Part shown: piece after piece, positions 17,262-24,900 of the stretch | How positions within the stretch are numbered: the stretch's first letter is position 1 | Layout of the letters: each line of letters starts with the position of its first letter | NCBI GenBank assembly: GCA_902624785.1 | Contig: CACNYU010000011.1 | Coordinates: forward strand, 1 to 37,135 | Direction of reading: 5' to 3' | From: an uncultured Prochlorococcus sp. | GTDB taxonomy: Bacteria > Cyanobacteriota > Cyanobacteriia > PCC-6307 > Cyanobiaceae | Length of the DNA stretch: 37,135 nucleotides | Translations under genes and position numbers: made by a program | The notes under the pieces: generated by a model | The model's input: only the letters and a program-made list of their open reading frames with translations | Databases searched by the model: none | Told to the model about the DNA's origin: nothing

Positions 17262-17435
17262 TTAATCTTCAGATTCTTCTTCATCGATAGGGTAAACGAA
17301 ACCTTGCGCTTTACCTGTTAAAACCGATTTGCCTAGAGAAAGAGCTTTTTGAGCAGCATCTGAAGCTTTTGCTTTCCAGACAGCATGTCTTTGGTTTCTT
17401 TTGCTTTTCGATTTCTTCTTCTTTGGTACAGCCAT
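17262..17435 (-). CDS. rpmF: 50S ribosomal protein L32
   Basis: Translating the minus strand from ATG 17435 gives 57 aa beginning [20 protein letters not shown], the conserved L32 N-terminus with its Lys/Arg block. The acidic C-terminal tail ([10 protein letters not shown]) is typical of cyanobacterial and plastid L32. As in cyanobacteria, it lacks the zinc-binding Cys pairs of some bacterial L32 proteins. It is monocistronic here, divergent from the FtsH-like gene across 135 bp. Confidence 0.95.
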   Translation of the reverse strand: MAVPKKKKSKSKRNQRHAVWKAKASDAAQKALSLGKSVLTGKAQGFVYPIDEEESED

Positions 17436-17570
17436 ATTTAGATAAACAATAATTTTTAATTATAACCTTTAGTTGGGAATCTCGAAAATATATACTTAAT
17501 TCATTTCATTACTATCAATTTTTAACTAGAACAGATATGCTTTGTATAAAATGTTTTTAAATAACTTATA

Positions 17571-19328
17571 GTGTTTTTAAATTCAAAATTTTCGTATTCA
17601 AAATCTAATAAAAGTTATTCAGATCTTTTATTGGAATTAGATTCTGGAAACATACTATCTATATATTTTTACCCTAGAAGAAGAGAAATAGATGTCATAT
17701 ATAAAGATGGTAGGAAAGAAAAGATCCCAATACTTTATAATGATCAGCTAATTATTGAAAAGTCATCAGAAAATAATGTAGATCTTACTATAAATAACAG
17801 CAGAAAAGACTCTTCCATAGCTAATTCTACAGCAACCTTTTTTCTCTTATTGATTTTTATTTTTGGTTTTGCATTAATACTAAAGAGTACTTCAAAAATA
17901 GCCTCAAAAGCTTTTGGCTTTGGAAAAAGTAAAGCAAAATTTTTCACTATTGAAGATGTAAATACAAGATTTGATGACGTTGCTGGTGTTCCAGAGGCTG
18001 CAGAAGAGTTAAAAGAAATGATAAATTTTCTCAAAAATCCTAAACGACTAAATGATTTAGGAGCGAAAATTCCTAAAGGAGTTCTTTTAATTGGTCCACC
18101 AGGTACAGGTAAAACATTATTAGCAAAAGCAATAGCAGGAGAATCTGGAGTTCCTTTTTTGTCGATATCAGCTTCAGAATTTGTTGAATTATTTGTTGGG
18201 GTTGGAGCTAGTCGAGTTAGAGATTTATTCGAAAAAGCGAAGGAAAATTCGCCGTGTATCATATTTATTGATGAAATTGATTCAATTGGAAGACAAAGAG
18301 GTTCTGGTATTGGTGGTGGTAATGATGAAAGAGAACAAACACTCAATCAACTTTTAACACAGTTGGATGGATTCTCTGAAAATTCTGGAATAATTGTACT
18401 GGCTGCAACAAATAGGCCTGATATTCTTGACTCGGCTTTACTAAGACCTGGTCGTTTTGATAGAAAAATAGAAGTTTTATTACCAGATTTAAAAGGGAGA
18501 AACAAAATACTTTCTGTCCATTCTTTAAGTAAACCACTTTCAGATGATGTTGATCTAAATTTCTGGGCCTCAAGAACTGCAGGTTTCTCTGGTGCTGATC
18601 TTGAAAATTTAATGAATGAAAGTGCAATTCATTGTGCAAGAAATTTTTCTGAAAAGATTAGTAATGAAAATATTGAAAATGCTTTAGAAAAGATAACACT
18701 TGGTTTAAGGTCTTCAAATGTAGTAAGTAATAAGATTAAGAAAATACGCGCATACAATGAAGTAGGGAGAGCAATAGTATCTGCAATTAACAATGGAATT
18801 GATTCCATTGATAAGATAACGATTTTGCCTAGGTCAGGATTTATTGGTGGTTACACAAAAATAGCTCCTGATGATGATGTGATTTCAAGCGGATTAATAT
18901 CGAAGAAATTATTACTTTCAAAAATTGAAATTGCATTAGCAGGAAGAGCAGCAGAAATTGTTGTTTTTGGTATTAATGAGATTACTCAATATGCCGCTGA
19001 TAACATAAATTATTCAACTGCAATAGCGAAAGAAATGGTTACAAAATATGGTTTCTCAATAATAGGACCTGTATGTTTAGATCAAAATAATGATGAAATA
19101 TTTCTGGGCAATAGCCTTCTTAAGAATAAGTCATTAATAGCTGATAAAACATCTACAATCATCGATAATCAAATAATAAAGATATCAAAAGAGGCACTAG
19201 CAAATGCAGTTTTAAAAATAAAAAATAATAGATCTATGTTAGAAAGAATCGTTGAAGTATTAATTGATGAGGAAACAATTGATGGTAACAGATTTAAGGA
19301 ATTGTTATCAAACCTTGTAAAAGTATGA
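17571..19328 (+). CDS. FtsH-family AAA protein without an intact protease site
   Basis: A 585-aa FtsH homologue with an apparently intact AAA ATPase: Walker A GPPGTGKT (175-182), pore motif FVG (208-210), Walker B IIFIDEID (230-237) and a second region of homology [20 protein letters not shown] (279-298). The peptidase domain is degenerate. The zinc site HEAGH is NEVGR (396-400), with both His lost and Glu kept, and the third ligand Asp of the SND-type motif aligns with N478. Only one TM helix is visible (about 88-105); the usual first helix is missing because the GTG start at 17571 is preceded by an in-frame stop at 17562. It should unfold or remodel membrane proteins but not cleave them, like plant FtsHi. 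Where its N-terminus lies relative to the membrane is uncertain. Confidence 0.88.
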   Translation: MFLNSKFSYSKSNKSYSDLLLELDSGNILSIYFYPRRREIDVIYKDGRKEKIPILYNDQLIIEKSSENNVDLTINNSRKDSSIANSTATFFLLLIFIFGFALILKSTSKIASKAFGFGKSKAKFFTIEDVNTRFDDVAGVPEAAEELKEMINFLKNPKRLNDLGAKIPKGVLLIGPPGTGKTLLAKAIAGESGVPFLSISASEFVELFVGVGASRVRDLFEKAKENSPCIIFIDEIDSIGRQRGSGIGGGNDEREQTLNQLLTQLDGFSENSGIIVLAATNRPDILDSALLRPGRFDRKIEVLLPDLKGRNKILSVHSLSKPLSDDVDLNFWASRTAGFSGADLENLMNESAIHCARNFSEKISNENIENALEKITLGLRSSNVVSNKIKKIRAYNEVGRAIVSAINNGIDSIDKITILPRSGFIGGYTKIAPDDDVISSGLISKKLLLSKIEIALAGRAAEIVVFGINEITQYAADNINYSTAIAKEMVTKYGFSIIGPVCLDQNNDEIFLGNSLLKNKSLIADKTSTIIDNQIIKISKEALANAVLKIKNNRSMLERIVEVLIDEETIDGNRFKELLSNLVKV

Positions 19329-19352
19329 TTAGATAAAAATTATGAATAACTA

Positions 19353-20111
19353 ATCAAAATTAAGTCTAACTTCTCATTAATTTTTATATTTATCTTTCTT
19401 GTACCATTGTTTCCAATAGTACAGGATCAATGGCTTAATATAATATTATTAAACGAATTAGAATTTTCTTTTTATTCAATTTTATATTTTCTTAGCGGTT
19501 TTTTATTCCCAATACTAGTTATTTTTAATTCATTAATTAATTTCTTTGATTATAAATTTTATCCAAATAAACATCAAAGTAAGAAATTAAACTTTATTGG
19601 TTTATTTATTATTATTAATATTCTAATTCTATCAATATTGATAATTAGATATTTTATCTTATCAATCAACTTAATAATCCCCCTAATAGATTACGAAGCT
19701 TATTTAGATATCAAGTTAAAAATTTTATTATTATTAATAGTAATGATATTTTTATTAATAAATAAAACTAAAAGAATTCTAAAAAAGATATTTCTACTTA
19801 ATTTTTTTATTATTTCATTTATAAATTGGTCAATTTATTTCTCTAATTTGCAAGGGGTAGAGATTTTTATCAATAAATATATTACTAATAACAATAACTA
19901 TGAATTTAATAATCTTAATACTTTAAATATACTTTACTTATTTAGTTTTGAAATATTTTACTATTTATGGTCTTTTATTACTTATCAAAATAATCTCAGT
20001 GATTGGTCTATAACCTATCCAAAAAAGAGAGATATTGTACCGATATCAAAAATTAGTATATTTTATCTTGGAGTACTAATTTACTATTTTATTTTTAATC
20101 GTGTTAGTTAA
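19353..20111 (+). CDS. Hypothetical polytopic membrane protein, start uncertain
   Basis: I do not recognise this protein. The first standard start is TTG 19407 (234 aa, MFPIVQDQWLNII), but the frame is open back to a stop at 19347-19349 and the added residues read IKIKSNFSLIFIFIFLVPLF, a basic end followed by a hydrophobic signal-anchor. I therefore extend the call to ATC 19353 (252 aa), with the reservation that ATC starts are exceptional; an out-of-frame ATG at 19342 is stopped after three codons and could reflect an indel. Beyond the N-terminus there are about five more hydrophobic segments, Ile/Leu/Phe-rich, with few polar motifs. It follows the FtsH-like gene on the same strand and converges with the peroxiredoxin gene 13 bp away. 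Confidence 0.5.
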   Translation: MKIKSNFSLIFIFIFLVPLFPIVQDQWLNIILLNELEFSFYSILYFLSGFLFPILVIFNSLINFFDYKFYPNKHQSKKLNFIGLFIIINILILSILIIRYFILSINLIIPLIDYEAYLDIKLKILLLLIVMIFLLINKTKRILKKIFLLNFFIISFINWSIYFSNLQGVEIFINKYITNNNNYEFNNLNTLNILYLFSFEIFYYLWSFITYQNNLSDWSITYPKKRDIVPISKISIFYLGVLIYYFIFNRVS

Positions 20112-20124
20112 AAGATTTATTTAA

Positions 20125-20721
20125 TTATAATGCTGAAAAATACTCTTTACTTCCCTTTGGATCTTCTAACATAGTTTTTTCTCCTGGAGTCCAATTAGCT
20201 GGACAGACCTCATCAGGATTATCAGCTACATATTGATAACCTTGCAATATTCTTAGGGTCTCGTCAACATTTCTACCAACGGGTGCTTTATTTACTGTTG
20301 TATGCATTACTATACCTTCAGGATTGATAAGAAATAAGCCTCTATCAGCTTCTCCATCATCATTTAATACATTATATGCTTGTGATATTTCTCTTTTTAG
20401 ATCAGATACTAGTGGATAATTAATATCACCAATCCCACCCTCATTTCTAGGAGTTTGAATCCAGGCTAAATGGCAATGTTTACTATCAACGGAAACTCCT
20501 AAAATTTCTGTATTAATAGAAGAGAAATCTGAATATCTGTCACTAAAAGCAGTAATCTCAGTAGGACAAACAAATGTAAAATCTAATGGATAAAAAAATA
20601 AAACAACCCATTTGCCACGAAGATTTGATAAAGTAACATCTTTAAATTCTTGATCAAAAACAGCTGTAGCTGTAAAATCTGGAGCTTCTTGACCTACTCT
20701 TAAACTTCCACTGATTGTCAT
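20125..20721 (-). CDS. 2-Cys peroxiredoxin
   Basis: A thiol peroxidase of 198 aa that reduces hydrogen peroxide using thioredoxin. The peroxidatic Cys is C52 in [12 protein letters not shown]; the resolving Cys is C173 in DEVCPANW. The GGIG loop at 95-98 and the YF pair at 194-195 near the C-terminus are the two elements that slow disulfide formation and make typical 2-Cys peroxiredoxins prone to overoxidation, so this enzyme may be of the sensitive type. Prochlorococcus is known to lack catalase, which would make such an enzyme important. The gene is monocistronic, and the roughly 100-bp region above the start likely contains its promoter. Confidence 0.95.
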   Translation of the reverse strand: MTISGSLRVGQEAPDFTATAVFDQEFKDVTLSNLRGKWVVLFFYPLDFTFVCPTEITAFSDRYSDFSSINTEILGVSVDSKHCHLAWIQTPRNEGGIGDINYPLVSDLKREISQAYNVLNDDGEADRGLFLINPEGIVMHTTVNKAPVGRNVDETLRILQGYQYVADNPDEVCPANWTPGEKTMLEDPKGSKEYFSAL

Positions 20722-20826
20722 AGTTTTTTATGTCCTAGATGAATAACGTTCCGTAGTATTAAACTACATTGTATTATTATAATTTTATAATTATTCAAAT
20801 AGCAAGTTATTTAACAGATTTTTTCT

Positions 20827-20943
20827 ATGAAATGGCATCAATCCTTGACAAAAAAATTTACTATTATGAATTATTCCAAATTACTTAGAAACTTAAAGAA
20901 AGAATTAGTTAAATATCCTATTAAGAGAAAAGAAGATAAATAA
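20827..20943 (+). CDS. Possible 38-aa basic peptide
   Basis: An ATG-initiated ORF of 38 codons, Lys/Arg-rich (MKWHQSLTKKFTIMNYSKLL, then Arg/Lys-rich to the end). An internal ATG would give 25 aa. It is divergent from the peroxiredoxin gene, whose promoter region it adjoins. I see no family. At this AT content an ORF of this size can arise by chance, so it is a weak call kept because the whole neighbourhood to 23310 is made of similar tiny ORFs. Confidence 0.3.
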   Translation: MKWHQSLTKKFTIMNYSKLLRNLKKELVKYPIKRKEDK

Positions 20944-21116
20944 CTTTTTCTTTTAAAATAAATTATTGGATTGTATTTAAATAGTTGAAATTTATAATTT
21001 ATTTATATGTTTAAAATGAATATTTAGAAATTTATTCTTTATTATTGAATTATCTTTTGTGGTTTAAAAATTTTTTTTTACAAATAAACAGTTAAGATAT
21101 GCTAATTATTTATAAA

Positions 21117-21335
21117 TTAATTTATTTTCTTTTTAATTGATCTGCAGAAGTTTTCTAATCGTTCAGTTCTGGTGAGATCAGGTAATGTCCAAATTTCTTG
21201 GTTGCCATTAAATGAATCATCAATCCATTCTTTTAATTCGTTTTTAATATGGTCAATTTCATTATTTGAAGAATTAGATCTCCTAGAATAAAATTTCTTA
21301 ATTACTTGTAAATTTGTTTTTATAATCTCTCTCAT
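21117..21335 (-). CDS. Hypothetical 72-aa protein
   Basis: A small soluble, charged protein with an Arg/Ser-rich start (FYSRRSNSSNNEIDHIKNEL) and a more conserved-looking second half with WIDDSFNGNQEIWTLPDLTR and a final Cys-Arg-Ser-Ile-Lys-Lys-Lys helix. Two Trp and the Asn-Gly-Asn-Gln turn in an otherwise AT-biased protein suggest selection. No family recognised. There are 173 bp without a gene before it, in which I see only AT-rich sequence. Confidence 0.5.
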   Translation of the reverse strand: MREIIKTNLQVIKKFYSRRSNSSNNEIDHIKNELKEWIDDSFNGNQEIWTLPDLTRTERLENFCRSIKKKIN

Positions 21336-21397
21336 TATTCATTTTTTACTAATTTCAAATCTAACACTAAGAGTGTTGAATTATCATTTATATTACT

Positions 21398-21568
21398 TTA
21401 AGTATTTTGAACTACATGAAAAAGTCCAAATGAATATCCACCTATTAAAATCCATCCAAGAATACTAGAAATTATAGTTGACCTTCTATTGTGTCTTCTG
21501 AGAGCCTTTTCAATCATTTCTTGAGCAACATCCTTTGATATGTATTGCTCTGGGTTTTCATTCTTCAT
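21398..21568 (-). CDS. Small single-TM protein, 56 aa
   Basis: A 56-residue peptide from ATG 21568. The first 30 residues form a charged helix (PEQYISKDVAQEMIEKALRR), followed by one hydrophobic helix at about 31-51 (TIISSILGWILIGGYSFGLF) and a short HVVQNT end. The positive cluster before the helix predicts a cytosolic N-terminus. Function unknown. Clean amphipathic and TM organisation makes this one of the more credible tiny genes in the region. Confidence 0.6.
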   Translation of the reverse strand: MKNENPEQYISKDVAQEMIEKALRRHNRRSTIISSILGWILIGGYSFGLFHVVQNT

Positions 21569-21737
21569 TTTCTTTATATATATTTTTAAATATTAAGAGA
21601 TTATTTGTTTTTTTGAGGCTCAAAGAAATGAGAGGGTTTTACAAAAGAAAAATATAATTTATGATTTATAAAGAATTTCATAAAAGAATACTATTGTTCG
21701 ATATATTTACTGTAACTTATTTCATAAAGAAAATTTA

Positions 21738-21902
21738 ATGGATATCAACAAGAATCTTGATATTTTAAATACCTATTTTATTTTTGAGAGGTTTACTAAA
21801 AAACAAAGAATCGAGGCTGCAAATATAGCAAAAGTATCAAAAAATCTTGAAGAATTAAAAGATAATTTAAATTGGGACTATAAATACAAGAATATAAAAT
21901 AA
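21738..21902 (+). CDS. Hypothetical 54-aa protein
   Basis: An ATG-initiated ORF of 54 codons. It is helical and charged, with FERFTKKQRIEAANIAKVSK and NLEELKDNLNWDYKYKNIK. No membrane segment and no known family. The regular heptad-like pattern and balanced charge suggest a real short protein, possibly a binding peptide. It is preceded by an AT-rich leader without a clear Shine-Dalgarno sequence, which is common in this lineage. Confidence 0.45.
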   Translation: MDINKNLDILNTYFIFERFTKKQRIEAANIAKVSKNLEELKDNLNWDYKYKNIK

Positions 21903-21964
21903 TCCTTAAAGAAATGAAGTATCCATTTGAGTTGAATAAAATTTAAATAGTTTAAAATTAACTA

Positions 21965-22123
21965 GTGAATTTCAATAATCAAAAAGATTTCAAGTATTTT
22001 GAAAATATTTTCAATAGAAAGATTGACTGTTCTATAAATAAAGCAAGCAATGAAATTATGTTGCATAGGATTAGCGGAGGAAAAGAAATTGAATTTCCTT
22101 TTTGTTCTTTAAAAGAAGAATAG
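21965..22123 (+). CDS. Hypothetical 52-aa protein (GTG start)
   Basis: The ORF opens with GTG and encodes 52 residues with two Cys (KIDCSINKASNEIMLHRISG and GKEIEFPFCSLKEE). The second half looks like two short beta strands around a Gly-Gly turn. No family recognised. The GTG start is the only one that gives the full frame; an internal ATG would leave only 21 residues. Moderate to low confidence. Confidence 0.4.
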   Translation: MNFNNQKDFKYFENIFNRKIDCSINKASNEIMLHRISGGKEIEFPFCSLKEE

Positions 22124-22249
22124 ATAGGTCATTAAGTACATAAATTCATTTAGATTTTTTAAATTATAAAGTAAACTTTAAAATTTTATTAAATTATTCT
22201 AATATCCATTTAAATCATTTATTTTATCTGTAATTCAATATTCAAAAAA

Positions 22250-22420
22250 ATGAGTGGTGATAATTTACATGGTAAACAACCTATAAAATTTTATTCTGAA
22301 GAATTAACCATCACTAAATTACTATTAATTAAAAAACATTTTAACTTTAAATATGAATGTAAATCTCAGGTAAATTCTGAGCAAAAATATTTTGAATTAA
22401 AAAAACTTCTCTCTGAGTAG
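22250..22420 (+). CDS. Hypothetical 56-aa protein
   Basis: A 56-codon ORF from ATG 22250 with a polar N-terminus (MSGDNLHGKQPIKFYSEELT) and an amphipathic helical second half with LKKLLSE at the end. No known family and no membrane segment. It converges with the small TM protein gene 15 bp downstream. Confidence 0.45.
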   Translation: MSGDNLHGKQPIKFYSEELTITKLLLIKKHFNFKYECKSQVNSEQKYFELKKLLSE

Positions 22421-22435
22421 AAATTATTTTCTGAC

Positions 22436-22588
22436 TTAATTATTTTCATTAAAAATATTTGTTATTTTTAATCTTTTTAAAACATTTTCTTCTTCCCAAA
22501 TTAAACCTATCTCATCTTTTCTTATTGGTTTAGCCTCGTAGGCTAAAAACCAAAGTATAAATGCAAATGGTATAACTATAAGTTCCAT
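22436..22588 (-). CDS. Small N-terminal TM protein, 50 aa
   Basis: A 50-residue peptide from ATG 22588. An N-terminal hydrophobic helix (MELIVIPFAFILWFLAYEAK) is followed by a charged tail with IRKDEIGLIWEEENVLKRLK. This is a typical small single-pass protein with the bulk in the cytoplasm. It is divergent from the RHH regulator gene; the 73-bp gap between them contains both palindromes, so the regulator could affect both genes. Function unknown. Confidence 0.5.
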   Translation of the reverse strand: MELIVIPFAFILWFLAYEAKPIRKDEIGLIWEEENVLKRLKITNIFNENN

Positions 22589-22612
22589 AATATTTAATTG
22601 ACATAAACCTAA

Positions 22613-22629
22613 TATAGTGCAACACTATA
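22613..22629. promoter_or_regulatory. Palindromic operator candidate 1
   Basis: TATAGTG-CAA-CACTATA is a perfect inverted repeat with 7-bp arms and a 3-bp spacer. Its right arm runs into a TATAAA that could serve as the -10 box of the RHH gene; a TTGACA lies at 22598-22603, although the spacing to that -10 is long. The location 33 bp before the RHH start codon suggests autoregulation. Symmetry seen in sequence; binding inferred. Confidence 0.5.
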
Positions 22630-22636
22630 AATGTGC

Positions 22637-22649
22637 AAGTGTTACACTT
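22637..22649. promoter_or_regulatory. Palindromic operator candidate 2
   Basis: AAGTG-TTA-CACTT is an inverted repeat with 5-bp arms and the same AGTG...CACT core as the neighbouring site. The two centres are 22 bp apart, about two helical turns, so proteins bound at both would face the same side of the DNA. It lies about 13 bp before the RHH ATG, near the expected transcription start. Confidence 0.48.
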
Positions 22650-22661
22650 TAATTTGTATTT

Positions 22662-22940
22662 ATGCCATCCCAGAGAAAGAGAATTGGCTTTCTACCCACA
22701 GTTGAGGTACAAGAAATTATAAATAAAATCTGTGCTACTGAGAACATAAGTCAGTCAAAAGTAACAGGTATTTTAGTGAATGAAGCAATTAAGGCAAGGG
22801 GTTTAAAAAAAAATTCGGTTAATGCTAACGTAATATGTGAACATTCTAGCGATGATGAATTTAATTTAATTAAGGAATTTCTTGAATATAAAAGATTCAA
22901 AATTATGTTTCAGAAGGCAATCTCTGAAGGCATTAAATAG
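22662..22940 (+). CDS. Ribbon-helix-helix (CopG/Arc-like) regulator
   Basis: A 92-aa protein. The first half has the RHH layout: basic start and short beta strand (RKRIGFLPTVEVQEIINKI), turn, then a second helix with Ser-Gln-Ser-Lys-Val-Thr-Gly-Ile-Leu-Val-Asn-Glu-Ala-Ile. The ENISQSKV turn matches the usual R/S-x-S-E-h-I-R-E-A-I region. The second half is acidic and helical and could mediate oligomerisation or partner binding. No toxin gene is recognisable next to it, so a type II antitoxin role is unsupported. Two palindromes with matching cores sit immediately upstream, as expected for an autorepressor. Family by fold-level pattern only. Confidence 0.6.
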   Translation: MPSQRKRIGFLPTVEVQEIINKICATENISQSKVTGILVNEAIKARGLKKNSVNANVICEHSSDDEFNLIKEFLEYKRFKIMFQKAISEGIK

Positions 22941-23194
22941 TGTTACATATTAATTTTGTTAGTCGTAATTAGTGTGACTCTTTTATCGATTATCAATTAG
23001 CTTAATTTTCATTAATTATGTGTAAGTGAAAAATAATTAATTTCTTTAATAGTTATATATCGCAAAACTAATATTAATAAGAAAGATAAATGTATAAATT
23101 TGATGTGCTCTTCTATACCTAGTTAATTATATTTGGATAATATATTTGCAATTATATAAAAATATATTTATATAAAAATAGTTATTTTTCTATT

Positions 23195-23305
23195 ATGAAA
23201 TTTTTTCTAGATAGTTTCTTATGTTGGTTATTAATACATTCTGTAGAAACATATTATGGAGATTCTTTGAAAGATATTGTCATAACTGATAAATTAAACA
23301 GATAG
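23195..23305 (+). CDS. Possible 36-aa peptide
   Basis: An ATG ORF of 36 codons (MKFFLDSFLCWLLIHSVETY, then a polar end). It begins with a short hydrophobic stretch like a signal anchor. The preceding 254 bp after the RHH gene contain no gene that I can support. Chance occurrence cannot be excluded at this AT content. Confidence 0.3.
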   Translation: MKFFLDSFLCWLLIHSVETYYGDSLKDIVITDKLNR

Positions 23306-23320
23306 TGAATTAATTCTAAA

Positions 23321-23343
23321 AATAATTAATATTATTAATTATT
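23321..23343. repeat. AT-only inverted repeat behind tRNA-Met
   Basis: AATAATTAAT-ATT-ATTAATTATT, a perfect 10-bp dyad made only of A and T. It lies five bases beyond the 3' end of the tRNA gene (minus strand) and could be a weak 3' end or processing signal. It has no GC pairs and no clear U-tract, so a classical terminator is doubtful. Confidence 0.3.
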
Positions 23344-23347
23344 TAAA

Positions 23348-23421
<74 letters not shown>

Positions 23422-23449
23422 CTACTAATAATATAAATCATCGACAGTA

Positions 23450-23932
23450 TTATTTATGAGATATTTTATTTATTTGTTTATGTGCCTCATATAATGCTAT
23501 GCCACATGCTACCGAAAGATTTAAACTTCTTACCCCAATATTGTTATTTAATTCTGACGCTTTATTAGGCATATATATAGATACTAATGCTTGGGTTTTC
23601 TCTATGATTTGATCTGGAAGTCCATTATCCTCTCTCCCAAACAAGAGAATGTCGTTTTTTTGAAATTTAAAGTCGCGAAGATAGATGCCATTTTTTTTAC
23701 TAAATGAAATTATCCTATTATTTTCTTTTGCTTTTTTAAACACATCAAAATCTGGATAATTAATAATTTTCATTAAGTGCCAGTAATCCAAACCTGCTCT
23801 TTTAAGGTATTTATCATTTATCTGAAATCCTAATGGCTCTATCAAATTCAGTGTTATGTCAAATGCTGCACAGGTTCTTGCAATACTCCCGGTGTTTTGA
23901 GGTATTCGTGGTTCAAATAATGATATTTCCAA
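23450..23932 (-). CDS. trmL: tRNA 2'-O-methyltransferase TrmL
   Basis: A SPOUT-class methyltransferase, 160 aa, that methylates the ribose of wobble nucleotide 34 in tRNA-Leu species. SPOUT motifs: PRIPQNTGSIARTCAAF (motif 1, about 8-24), ILLFGREDNGLP (motif 2, about 91-102) and IGVRSLNLSVACGIALYEA (motif 3 knot, about 132-150). Length and motif spacing are normal. It lies three bases after the cobU stop on the same strand. Confidence 0.94.
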   Translation of the reverse strand: MEISLFEPRIPQNTGSIARTCAAFDITLNLIEPLGFQINDKYLKRAGLDYWHLMKIINYPDFDVFKKAKENNRIISFSKKNGIYLRDFKFQKNDILLFGREDNGLPDQIIEKTQALVSIYMPNKASELNNNIGVRSLNLSVACGIALYEAHKQINKISHK

Positions 23933-23935
23933 TAT

Positions 23936-24460
23936 TTATGGGATCTCAAAAAACATATCATCTAATTTTATAGCTTTGCCATTAATAGTAATCCAATTTT
24001 CTTTGGAAATCTTTGTAATTTCCTTCAGACAAATTCCTAATCTATCGGTGTAAAGATTCCCCACCTCATATTCAGAAACTAATCCCCAACCAGTCTGTTC
24101 TCCAACAATAATAATTTTGCTCTTATATGAAGACAAATAATCCAAAAGTTTATTTAAACAATTATTCCACTCATCATCTTTATTCTTTAAGGTATTAACA
24201 ATAAATCCTCCCAATGAATCAACAAGTAGAACACCTTTGTCAACTTTAATCATTGGGATTAAGTTTTCAGTTTCAATTAATTTCCATCTTGTAGGCCTTC
24301 TTAACTGATGAGCTTTAACCTTTTCATTCCATAATTTATCGTTAGGTCGATTTTCAGATAAAGCAATATAAGTTACATTTTTTTCTTTACTTGCTAAATA
24401 TTCTGCAAATTCACTTTTACCACTTTTAGCGCCACCACTGACTAATATTATATGACTCAT
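23936..24460 (-). CDS. cobU: Adenosylcobinamide kinase / guanylyltransferase CobU
   Basis: A 174-aa bifunctional enzyme of the nucleotide loop assembly of cobamides: it phosphorylates adenosylcobinamide and transfers GMP. The P-loop GGAKSGKS is at 9-16, the guanylylated His is H51 in KAHQLRRPTRW, and the VGEQTGWGLV segment (about 119-128) follows. Prochlorococcus is known to make pseudocobalamin, which MetH (also in this window) uses. It is coupled to trmL, probably by transcription only. Start ATG 24460. Confidence 0.93.
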   Translation of the reverse strand: MSHIILVSGGAKSGKSEFAEYLASKEKNVTYIALSENRPNDKLWNEKVKAHQLRRPTRWKLIETENLIPMIKVDKGVLLVDSLGGFIVNTLKNKDDEWNNCLNKLLDYLSSYKSKIIIVGEQTGWGLVSEYEVGNLYTDRLGICLKEITKISKENWITINGKAIKLDDMFFEIP

Positions 24461-24474
24461 TAAAATACTTTTTA

Positions 24475-24792
24475 TTAATTTGTGCTAGATCTTGAAAAAT
24501 ACCAAGTAGCTAAAGGGACTATAGAAGCAATAAGTAACAATGCAATTACTATGTAAGTTGCAGTAGATGAAGATTCCATATCAGTTGTTCTCATAACATT
24601 AAAATTTGGATCTACAACAGGATTATCTATTGCTGATGGTTGACTTTTTTCGTAATTAATTGTTTTTTGTTGTGATACTAAAAAGTTATCAAAAAGGGAT
24701 GTACTACTTATTGCAAAACTCTGAATAGGAGCAAAAGTTAAAAGAATTATTAAAGAAATAGTAGAGAATGTTTTATTAAGGAACTTTTTCAT
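24475..24792 (-). CDS. Secreted or membrane-anchored hypothetical protein
   Basis: From ATG 24792 the protein has 105 aa; an in-frame ATG at 24810 would add six residues (MKLIYE) before the usual Met-Lys-Lys signal start. It has a Sec-type signal peptide (MKKFLNKTFSTISLIILLTF, predicted cleavage after SFA), a polar middle of about 50 residues, and a C-terminal TM helix (about 77-97) ending WYFSRSSTN. This topology gives a lumenal or periplasmic loop anchored at the C-terminus. No family recognised. It precedes cobU by 14 bp on the same strand; no functional connection is evident. Confidence 0.6.
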   Translation of the reverse strand: MKKFLNKTFSTISLIILLTFAPIQSFAISSTSLFDNFLVSQQKTINYEKSQPSAIDNPVVDPNFNVMRTTDMESSSTATYIVIALLLIASIVPLATWYFSRSSTN

Positions 24793-24900
24793 TTCATAAA
24801 TTAATTTCATGTATATATTAAAACTATTATTGTTAGTTTTGTGGCATTTAAATTAAATAAAATGAATTTATAATCTAAAATTTTTACTTTTAAGGATTTT

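Noticed and set aside
17744-18346. 200-aa ORF antisense to the FtsH-like gene
   Set aside because: The Ser/Pro/Ile-rich product mirrors the AAA-coding strand and has no domain; the plus-strand frame carries complete AAA motifs.
22662-22940. RHH gene as half of a type II toxin-antitoxin pair
   Set aside because: No adjacent gene of toxin size on the same strand; the downstream 254 bp contain no supported ORF.
20740-23347. Integrated mobile element at tRNA-Met
   Set aside because: No integrase, transposase or duplicated tRNA 3' end was found in the window; the idea is kept only as a question about the small-ORF cluster.
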